Source of the DNA: Alitta virens
Lineage: Eukaryota > Annelida > Polychaeta > Phyllodocida > Nereididae
Direction of reading: 5' to 3'
NCBI GenBank assembly: GCA_932294295.1
Contig: OW028575.1
Coordinates: 19,410,058-19,474,057 of the forward strand
Length of the DNA: 64,000 nucleotides
In this document: piece by piece, positions 55,940-64,000 of the stretch
How positions within the stretch are numbered: the stretch's first letter is position 1
How the letters are laid out: every line of letters starts with the position of its first letter
Program-made: the position numbers and the translations under genes
The notes under the pieces: model-generated
What the model saw: only the letters and a program-made list of their open reading frames with translations
Database searches by the model: none
What the model was told of the DNA's origin: nothing

Positions 55940-58300
55940 CCCCCTGAGAAGTCATAATGAAACAGTTTAATGTTAACACCAAACTGAATGAAATGGTTGT
56001 TGTAATGCTGGATTGGAGTAAAGTTTTGTCATGGATTTATGCCTGGTTTTGTCAAGTTATGATAACTTGTGCAGCAAAATGTTGTTGCTCGACAAAATTT
56101 TCCTGAACAATTCTCAATATAAAATTGTGTAAGGTTTCGTCATACTCTAAATTGTTATGAAACAGCATTTTCAAATTTCTAAGGAATCACAACCCTTATC
56201 CAACTGAACTGATTAGTGAAATTGTATGAGATTTACATGCTATGGAAACGGAGCATTTTCCAAATTTTCTAAACAGTTTAGAATGTGATTTAAAACGTGA
56301 AAAAACTACTATGACATCACACTATTAGTATTGTAATAGTTTTACAAAAAACTAATGGCAGTAATGCACTGTATATAGTCTACTCAGTGACACAGATGTG
56401 TCAGATGCTCTGAGTTAGTTTTTGCTTAAATATCAAATTGAACAAGCAACTATCATGTCACACTATCAGGAGAAATCGACTGCACCTAACTCTTTCTATT
56501 TGACTGTAGATACAGTTTTTTTCCCCTCAAATCAGCTGTCAAAATCGGGTTATCAGCAAGCTGTCAAAACCGAGTTGTCAACACACAGATTGGTTTATAA
56601 ACAAAAGAACGTGCTTGCATTAGGCCACGCCCACATCTATTTATAGCCTGGTGCTATTTTAGGGCTTTTCCCGAAAATAACGGCCTCCTCTTTCTTTACT
56701 GATATCTTATCAATGGACTGCAGGTTGATGTTGTTTGCATTACTGTTAGTTCATATTTCCTTCTGCAATTAAGCTTTATTTCATTCCCTTCTGCTCGTTG
56801 CTTGCGTTGTCTTACTGATGAACAATGAGGCTTTATGCATTAATTTCTAAGGCCTAAGCACCACAGCCAATCACAGAGTCTGTTAGAGCTCGTTGCCTTG
56901 CAAAATGGCCTTGCAAAGAAATAAGCTCTACTCTGATTGGTCGAACGTTCATTTAGTTGACAAGCCTCATGGCAATGGACATGGCTCCCATCCAGTCCCA
57001 TGAAACATTCAAAACCATAGTTCTACTGCTTGTCCAGTCTTGGAATCACCTAGAAATGGTCATTAATGGAGTTCTAACGTGAGTTTCTTCAAGTTTGTCA
57101 GGAAAATCCTAAGTAAAGAACGATTTTTGTGTAATTTGAGCTAAGTAGGTCATTATTATTTTGTGCGCATCATGGCCGCGCAGAATATCTAGGACAACAT
57201 AGTTCCGATCCGGTCATCTGAGAATAGCATGACAGTAGATTTTGTTTTTGGCCAATCTCTAGTCATAAAAGCCCTACGGGCGGCCCCTACGGGGCCGCTC
57301 CTGCGGCCTAGTAAACAATATTTATTGGAGATAGTTAATTTAATTTACTTTTTTTTTTATAAATATTAAAAAAAAAAAAACATAGGACTACATCAATATT
57401 TTGTGAGGTGATCCAATATTCCTTCCCTAATGTATTATCAATAAAAGGGCATATATGCAGCTGGGGTTGTAATTTTGCATACAACCTCACCATTTTATTA
57501 TAGCAATAATCATAATTCCGTGGTAGATCATTATAGTTTAAAACTGGGTAGGACGGTAATTTCTATTTTTAATTAAAACGAGCAACGGATAAGCTGAGGC
57601 AACTGCTCTAGGTTTTGGGGCAGTAATTAAGATAACCCCACTGCATGAAATTTCCAACTCTTAATTGGAACTGGCTGAAAGTCCAACGAGTAATGCACAA
57701 AACTAAATAGGAATTCACCTGAAGAGGCTAGTGGACTGACTTTATATCAGCTTGACCCGATTTCAATGCCTAGCAATTTGAGTGCCTCATAAGGGATTTT
57801 ATTTTTCGCCTTGGGCCCCGAGTTCTGGGCTCTAGGCTTCAGCCTACCCAGCCTAATGGATAATCCGGCCCTGATTAATTTAATTTAAAACTCTCAATTG
57901 AAATTACATTGTAAATTTTAATTATGTCTTCAAATCTTAGTGCATTTGTTGACTTACCAATTATATATGATAGTTTTCCTCCACTTTGTGATCACCCTAT
58001 CCATGCTGAGACTGGCCAACAAATTAACAAATAGGGTTTATTTGTGCAAAACGCCCCATTTGCTAATCTTGATGCTAACAGACCTAAAATTTTGCACAAA
58101 TGTGGTATTTAATAACTTTTAGGGGGTCAGATCAAAATTAAAAACTGAAACCGGTGCGAAAGGGATTCAATCGTGCTATCTCATTGATGTTCTGTGCACA
58201 TATGCCATCTAATGATTGAAACAAAAAATTACCTGCATAGTGACCTAAAGCAATAAATTGAACTAATTCCATATGTAAACAAATTCTCTTGAATCTTATT
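55940..58300. other. Unassigned stretch, probably intron
   Basis: No gene recognised. Notable items are a GC-rich imperfect palindrome at about 57270-57310 (CCTACGGGCGGCCCCTACGG, then GGCCGCTCCTGCGGCC) and an A/T homopolymer hairpin at about 57347-57380. Confidence 0.45.
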
Positions 58301-58308
58301 TAGCTGAA

Positions 58309-58935
58309 ATGGATCAAGTTAAGAAGGCAACTGAGAAAACAGAGCAATGGGTAAAGCAGCAAGGGAAAGTGGCAAAAGCAAAGGTGTTAGAGCTGAAAAA
58401 TAAGATGAAGATTCCTGAAGAACCTAATGAAGCAATTGAGGAGGCTGGGAATTCTTCTGCAGATGAAACTGGCACGAAACTCAGCAGACAAAAGAAGGAG
58501 AGAGGGAAATCTCCAGAGAGAAATAAGACGATCAGGAAAGCCATTGAAAGTGGATGCTGCAATTGGCAGAATGGAATCGATTTCGATGACTGGCATTATG
58601 CCCATTCGGAGAATGCAGATTCTGAAAAGGCTATAGAAAAACTGCCTGCTCAGGAAGATGTACAAGACAGCTTAGGAACTAAAGAGAAGGATGAACAGGG
58701 GGAGGATTTAAAGGAAGCAAAGAATGAGGAGAATCAGGATCAGAAGCAAGAGAAAAATGAGAAAAAGGAGTCAAACAAGGAACAAAGCGGAGAAGACGAG
58801 ACTTATGAATTTCTCGACACGCGTGACCTAGAGGAGGATTACAAGCACGAGAAAGATATTGTTTCCTCAAATGAAACTACAGAGGAGAAAAATCTTGGCA
58901 TACTTACAGGAGCATCAAATGAAGATGACAACCAG
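58309..58935 (+). CDS. First coding exon of an unidentified acidic protein
   Basis: I do not recognise this protein. ATG at 58309 follows a TTATTTAG|CTGAA acceptor, and the exon closes in phase 0 at AACCAG|GTATGT (58935), giving 209 residues; read-through adds seven codons to a stop. The start, MDQVKKATEKTEQWVKQQGK, looks like an amphipathic, possibly coiled-coil helix. Residues ~82-106 contain a distinctive CCNWQNGIDFDDWHYAHSE block, the best candidate for a conserved motif. The rest (~115-209) is Glu/Lys/Asp/Gln-rich and probably disordered. No signal peptide or membrane segment. Composition over 600 bp, sound splice sites and a Kozak-compatible start (AAATGG) argue for a real exon. Downstream exons lie beyond the LTR element or outside the window. 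Head-to-head with FBXO21. Confidence 0.65.
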
Positions 58936-58939
58936 GTAT

Positions 58940-59395
58940 GTACTACTTATTACCTGTGACATTGTATAATATGTATTTATGGTGGATGATTCATGTGGTG
59001 CTCTATGGTATGCAGAAATTATTAGAGCAAGACTAAGTGTTTCTCAATGCATAAAAGATGCTTGAGAGGAACAATTCCTTGTCATGAATGCCCTCCATAA
59101 TTTTTTGATAAGCAACATTTTAATGTTGGTTTTAATACCTAGTCACACTCTAAAATTGCTTTACACTTCTCTAATACTACCTCATTTAAAGCTGCATTGT
59201 CAGTCGGTTTTTGTACCACCTAAAAATATATCCAAATAAAATAAAATGCTTCTAAATGATGATTAAACAGCTAAAATTGTCTAGATTGAAATAAATTATA
59301 AGATATCACAGGAATCTACTGGATCGGCTTTGTTTACATTTTAGCTAATTATGCATATTAACGTACTGCAGAGCGTCGCCGATTCGCGATTTCAG
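58940..59395. other. Intron start, unassigned
   Basis: AT-rich, no feature recognised apart from GCTGCATTGTCAGTCGGTTT near 59190, which looks like dispersed-repeat sequence but has no partner in the window. Confidence 0.4.
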
Positions 59396-59399
59396 AGTC

Positions 59400-59560
59400 A
59401 TTTTATAAAAAAATATTAGATCGGACGCCACAGCGTTAGATTTTCGTTACGGCGTACATTTCGCGAGACACTTTGTTTGGGTCCGCGACTTCTGGAAATA
59501 AATGGACATCGTTCTTCCAATCGGATTTCTAGTATTTACTCCTTTATTGGCGTGGTGGCA
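59400..59560 (+). mobile_element. Probable 5' LTR end and primer-binding region
   Basis: GC-richer sequence with an AATAAA signal near 59498, followed by GTATTTACTCCTTTATTGGC and GTGGTGGCAGCGTTG just upstream of gag. TGGTGGCAGCG-type sequence directly after an LTR is typical of a primer-binding site region. The left limit is not definable without the 3' LTR, which lies outside the window. Confidence 0.4.
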
Positions 59561-59689
59561 GCGTTGATTACTCGTACCCTGCTTCTGTGAATCTCCTAGA
59601 CCCGGTTTGGATCCAAGAACGAGGTGGTTACGTCCGTATCATCCAGTATTGACGTCCGTTCGTTCCGACACGTGCTCGCAAGTATCATG

Positions 59690-60925
59690 GCGACCACTCG
59701 TGCGCCAAAACAATGGTGTCTCACCAAGACAGAGTCTATAAACTCCTTTGAAAATTGGAGACAAAATCTAATCTACACGTTAACACTTGACAGTAACTTT
59801 GCCACTTTCGTGGCTCCTGGTGCTAAATGGCTAAAGTTCACCAAAGAAGACCCAAACCGTGGCTTTGTGAACGATAACGATGATGTTCCTGAAAACAAAA
59901 GACGCACTGCAGCCCAGAAAGCATCTATGCTTACACTCATGTTGGGACAGATTGCCAACTACTGCCCCATTATTGCCCGGAATCAAATCATCCGAAAGTC
60001 CACCTCATTGGATTCCATATGGCAAGTGATTCGAGCACATTTTGGTTTCCAGTCGTCCGGTGCCCATTTCCTTGACTTGTGCGATATCAACCTCGGCCCA
60101 GAAGAAAGACCGGAGGACCTTTATCAACGCCTATGTGCCTTTTTTGAGGATAACCTACTTCGAGCAAATAGTGACATCTCCCACCTTGGTGAGGTTGTAG
60201 CCGAAGACGAAGATATGTCCCCATCTTTAGAAAACACCATCGTGTACCTATGGCTGTCCCGTTTACATCCCGGCCTTCCCAAACTAGTAAAACAACGGTA
60301 TGGGACCGAACTACGCTCGCGCACCCTCGCCAGCATCAAGCCGGAGATTTTCCAAGCTTTAGACTGCTTATTAGAGGAACTCAAATCGTCCGAAGAAGCC
60401 AAAGTACTACGTACAACTGGTCAGTCCAATTATCGATCCTATCAACAGTCTCATCAGCAGCTCTGTACTACGAACCCCAACCGTTATCCTAACCGTGCTA
60501 CAAGTAACATCCCCAGTCAGCGTCGCAGGTCGTGCCCCCTGTGCAAGGCTGCCCAACGCTCAGACTCCCACTACTTGAGCGAGTGCACCTTTCTACCTGA
60601 GCACGATCGCAAATATCTCTCCCGTGCTCGACTTATTTCCCAAATTATGGATGACACTGACTATGAGAAAGTACCATCCCTATCATTGGAAGATGATTGC
60701 GATACCTGTCCAACTGACCCTTCGCCAGCTGCAGAAGCTTCAGTCCGCAAGGTGCAGGTTAGCCAGTCCCCTTACTTAGATGTATTCTATGGACACAAAA
60801 CGCCAAGGATGACATTGGACACCGGTGCCACAGCTAACCTGATAAGACGCTCTACCGCCGAATGGCTCGGTGTAGCCATCACACGCAGTAGCCAGTCCGC
60901 CAAGCTGATGGTCACTCGCAACTAA
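59690..60925 (+). CDS. Gypsy-type retrotransposon Gag and protease start
   Basis: Structural Gag protein with the beginning of the pol polyprotein. Met at 59690 (MATTRAPKQWCLTKTE, context ATCATGG) is preferred over the in-frame upstream Met at 59624. Order: capsid-like region (SFENWRQNLIYTLTLD, then RPEDLYQRLCAFFEDNLLRA), a zinc-knuckle-like CPLCKAAQRSDSHYLSEC (C-x2-C-x9-H-x4-C spacing, not the canonical CCHC), then protease MTLDTGATANLI with the catalytic DTG near 60820. The frame stops at 60925, in the middle of the protease. The rest of the protease continues in another frame from 60892, so a small deletion near 60905 is likely. Confidence 0.85.
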   Translation, partial: ATTRAPKQWCLTKTESINSFENWRQNLIYTLTLDSNFATFVAPGAKWLKFTKEDPNRGFVNDNDDVPENKRRTAAQKASMLTLMLGQIANYCPIIARNQIIRKSTSLDSIWQVIRAHFGFQSSGAHFLDLCDINLGPEERPEDLYQRLCAFFEDNLLRANSDISHLGEVVAEDEDMSPSLENTIVYLWLSRLHPGLPKLVKQRYGTELRSRTLASIKPEIFQALDCLLEELKSSEEAKVLRTTGQSNYRSYQQSHQQLCTTNPNRYPNRATSNIPSQRRRSCPLCKAAQRSDSHYLSECTFLPEHDRKYLSRARLISQIMDDTDYEKVPSLSLEDDCDTCPTDPSPAAEASVRKVQVSQSPYLDVFYGHKTPRMTLDTGATANLIRRSTAEWLGVAITRSSQSAKLMVTRN

Positions 60926-63900
60926 CGGTAACTGGAGAGTGCAGGTTCCAAGTGACAATTGGTATCCACCAATTATTCTTCCATGGACTGGTAGTCGATT
61001 CGCTCGATGTGCCCATTCTCGCAGGCACACCATTCATGGAACTAAATGACATCCACACCCGGCCTGCCAAATGTGAAGTCAGAATAGGAGATCGCGACGT
61101 GTTTCCCTATGGCTCCACCACATCACTACAACGGCCCGCAACAGCCCGCAGAGCATTTGTTCTGCGTGCCCCTCCCCACAACACTACCGTCTGGCCTGGT
61201 GACTATGTCGAACTATCCATCCCAACTGATATAGCACCCAATTCTGAAGTTGCACTCGAACCTCGAGCCGATGCCCCATCTGCTAGATATGTTGATCCAC
61301 AGGACCTGTGGCCCCCTCCAACTGTGTTACAAAGTGTGTCGGGTGCTCTACGAATTCCCAACTTGGACAGTATGCCAAAATTCCTTCGTAAGAATGAGCA
61401 GTTCTGCCAGATACATGAGGTGTTTGTTCCATCAGCAGCCACAGAAACATGCCCTCCCCCAAAGCCCAAGCCACTGATCCCAGCTCATCCCTATCACAGT
61501 GACACTGTCTTGGTTGATCCTGCCAATATCCTTCCGACCACCACCCGCCAAAAGGTGATAAGTGCCCTCCGCAAATACGACGTTTTATTTGACCCCAAGA
61601 TCGAACATTACAATGGTGCTTGTGGCCCCTTCGAAGCAGTCGTAAACATCGGCCCCGTCCAACCCCCTCAGAGAAAGGGCCGAATACCCCAGTACAATTG
61701 GGACCGTCTGATTGATTTACAATGTGAGATGGATGGCCTTGAGTCCAGGGGTGTTCTCGTTAAGCCAGAAGAGGTGGGTGTATCTGTGGAGTATTTAAAT
61801 CCTTCCTTCTTGGTGAAGAAACAGTCCGGAGGCTTTCGTCTTGTCACCGCATTCGCCGAAGTCGGCCAGTATTCTAAGCCTCAACCGTCACTAATGCCGG
61901 ACGTTAACTCCACCCTACGCACAATAGCTCAGTGGAAGTACATTGCTGTGACCGACCTAACCAGTGCTTTCCATCAGATTCCTCTTTCGAAGGCTTCCAT
62001 GAAATACTGTGGCGTAGCCACACCCTTCAAGGGAATCAGGGCTTACACCCGATGTGCCATGGGCATGCCCGGCTCTGAGATGGCACTCGAGGAGCTGATG
62101 TGTCGAATCCTGGGTCACTTATTACAAGAAGGAGTCGTCGCTAAAATCGCAGACGATCTGTACTGTGGTGGGAGCTCTCCAGACGAGTTACTTTACAACT
62201 TTACAAGGATGCTTCAAGCCATCCATACAAGTGGATTACTTTTGTCTGCAAACAAGACTGTCATCTGTCCAAAGTCTGCCACTATCCTCGGTTGGCTTTG
62301 GCAAGAGGGTTCCATCTCAGCTAGCCCCCACCGCGTAGCCGCACTTGCTTCGTGTGAGTTGCCAGCTACAACTGAAGGACTTCGATCTTTCATTGGAGCG
62401 TACAAAGTTCTTTCTCGCACCATCCCTCGAACAGCCACTGCCTTGGCCCCACTCGAAAATCTGATATCTGGTCTTCAGTCCCCTGATAAGATTCCTTGGT
62501 CAGAAGATCACATCAGTGCTTTCCGCCATGCTCAGGACATCATCAAGACCAACAAGACTGTAGTTCTACCTCATTCAGATGATCAACTATGGATAGTTAC
62601 AGATGCCGCAGTACGCCAACCTGGCCTGGGTGCCACGCTGTATGTCACCCGCAAGTCCAAACTGCTTCTTGCTGGCTTTTTCAGTCTCAAACTTAACCAG
62701 CGTCAGCTGACCTGGTTACCTTGTGAGCTGGAGGCCCTTGCCATCGCAGCGGCAGTAAAGCATTTCAGCCCCTACATTATACAGTCTAAACACACCGCAA
62801 GGATCCTAACTGACAGCAAGCCTTGTGTTCAAGCCTATGAGCGCTTATGCAGGGGTGAGTTCTCTGCCAGTCCACGACTAACCTCATTTCTATCAACTGT
62901 CAGCCGATATCAGTCAGTTGTCCAACACCTTGCTGGGTCAGCTAACCTTCCCTCGGACTTCGCCAGTCGGAATGCCCTCCCCTGTACATCTCCTGAGTGT
63001 CAAATTTGTTCCTTTGTACATACAACCGGTGCCAGTGTTCTGCGCCTTCATGTCTCTACCAAGCTACCTTACACCAATCGCGCCACATGGAGTTCAATTC
63101 AAGCTGAATGCTCCGATTTACGACGCACAAAGGCGCACCTGCGACAAGGTACTCGACCTTCCAAAAAGGCCACCAACATCCGCGATATCAAGCGTTACCT
63201 ACAATACGCTTCCGTATCGAGTGATGATCTCATAGTCGTCAAACGCACCGAGCCCCTGGGCGTTTCCCGTGAGTGCATTGTAGTGCCCCGTTCTGTACTA
63301 CATGGACTGTTAATGTCACTCCATATACAGCTCAATCACCCTACCTCCCACCAACTGTCACTAGCATTCCAACGCAACTTCTTTGCACTTGATCTACCAT
63401 CCGCGGTGGCAGATACGACCAATTGCTGTCATCAATGTGCCTCTCTCCGCCAAGTTCCACACCATGCAACTGAACAATCCTCTGGGGAGCCACCAGAAAC
63501 CATTGGCTTATTCTTTGCCACAGACATCATGCAACGTGATAGAACATCAGTGCTGGTGGTTCGAGAAACCGTGACCTCTTACACCCATGCCACTATTCTC
63601 CCTGACCAACGACATGAATCACTTCGTGGTGCCCTCTTATGTCTATGCCTGGACCTTATACCTATCTCAGGTCCCCCTGCTGTCATTCGAACCGATGGTG
63701 CTCCAGGCTTTGCAGCCCTGGCCAACGATGAGGTACTACTCAACCACAATATTAGATTAGAGCTTGGCAATCCCAAAAACAAGAACAAAAACCCTGTTGC
63801 TGAAAGAGCTATCCAAGAGCTAGAAAATGAGTTATTACGAGTGGTTCCCACCAACGACCGTCTGAATGCAATCTCGTTAGCTGTAGCTACATCCTTCCTA

Positions 63901-64000
63901 AATTCTCGCATCAGAGCCCCGGGCTTCTCTGCCCGAGAGCTATTGTTTCATCGCGACCAACAAACCAATGACAGGATCCCACTCCATGACCATACCATCA
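60892..64000 (+). CDS. Gypsy-type pol: protease end, RT, RNase H, integrase (open to window edge)
   Basis: About 1,036 codons without a stop, running off the right edge. Protease C-terminal half (VVDSLDVPILAGTPF) at ~60985-61030. RT at ~61600-62300 with VTDLTSAFHQIPL and the catalytic box IADDLYCGG, where most Gypsy elements have YxDD. RNase H with VTDAAVRQPGLGATLYV, WLPCELEALAIAAAV and LTDSKPCVQAYE. Integrase with an H-H-C-C zinc region (~63320-63440) and acidic residues in FFATDIM, IRTDGAPGF and NPVAERAIQELENE, consistent with an intact DDE triad. The PR-RT-RH-IN order is Gypsy (Ty3) type. Frame is -1 relative to gag, with only a 31-nt overlap and no slippery heptamer visible. Apart from that shift the copy looks intact, hence young. 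It probably lies in an intron of the acidic-exon gene. Confidence 0.9.

Noticed and set aside
60892..60925. Programmed -1 ribosomal frameshift site between gag and pol
   Set aside because: No X-XXY-YYZ heptamer in the 31-nt overlap, and the shift would fall inside the protease domain; a small deletion explains it better.

Overview
The window reads as a piece of an AT-rich animal nuclear genome. It has spliced genes with GT-AG introns, an F-box protein gene with animal-type exon structure, many families of retro- and DNA transposons, tRNA-headed SINEs and satellite arrays. There is no operon-like packing. The repertoire (BEL/Pao, Gypsy-like and non-LTR elements, a PIN-like/CXC protein family that I recognise from marine invertebrates) points to a marine invertebrate bilaterian. 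I cannot fix the phylum.

Layout. 1-2.0 kb: AT-rich non-coding. 2.05-5.1 kb: a decayed PIN-like/CXC-tail gene on the minus strand, enclosed by inverted repeats that carry RFX X-box-like palindromes. 5.1-10.6 kb: a tandem-duplicated segment derived from a TTAA-type transposon family and broken by nested insertions, including a SINE whose empty site survives in a sister copy. 11.2-12.7 kb: a CACTCG-rich block and a 357-bp TIR element. 13.2-15.0 kb: a complete-looking two-exon fold-type I aminotransferase gene (minus). 15-18.8 kb: no recognisable gene. 18.8-21.5 kb: a TTAA-flanked, piggyBac-like non-autonomous element. 21.7-26.2 kb: broken Gypsy and BEL/Pao copies (minus). 26.2-31.4 kb: composite SINE-linked tandem units, the second split by a young 2.76-kb non-LTR retrotransposon. 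31.5-35.3 kb: a 52-bp satellite with a recent 554-bp higher-order duplication. 36.1-36.4 kb: 17 perfect copies of an 18-bp repeat. 38.0-39.7 kb: degenerate tandem repeats and a LINE fragment.

42.3-53.4 kb: a full FBXO21 orthologue on the minus strand. Twelve coding exons join with consistent phases to give 622 codons: F-box, SirB1-like transglutaminase fold, then YccV-like domain. The splice sites are visible and the total length matches the vertebrate protein. Several small TIR elements sit in its introns. Its upstream end faces an unidentified plus-strand gene (candidate untranslated exon near 53.7 kb, acidic coding exon at 58.3-58.9 kb), so the two may share a bidirectional promoter. 55.37-55.94 kb: a GC-rich TIR element built of iterated ACTGGYCCGCC motifs. 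59.4-64.0 kb: a Gypsy-type LTR retrotransposon (plus) with a gag ORF, a frameshift inside the protease, and a pol frame open to the window edge.

Host genes supported by sequence: the aminotransferase, FBXO21 and the acidic-exon gene. Nearly all other coding-like sequence is transposon-derived.
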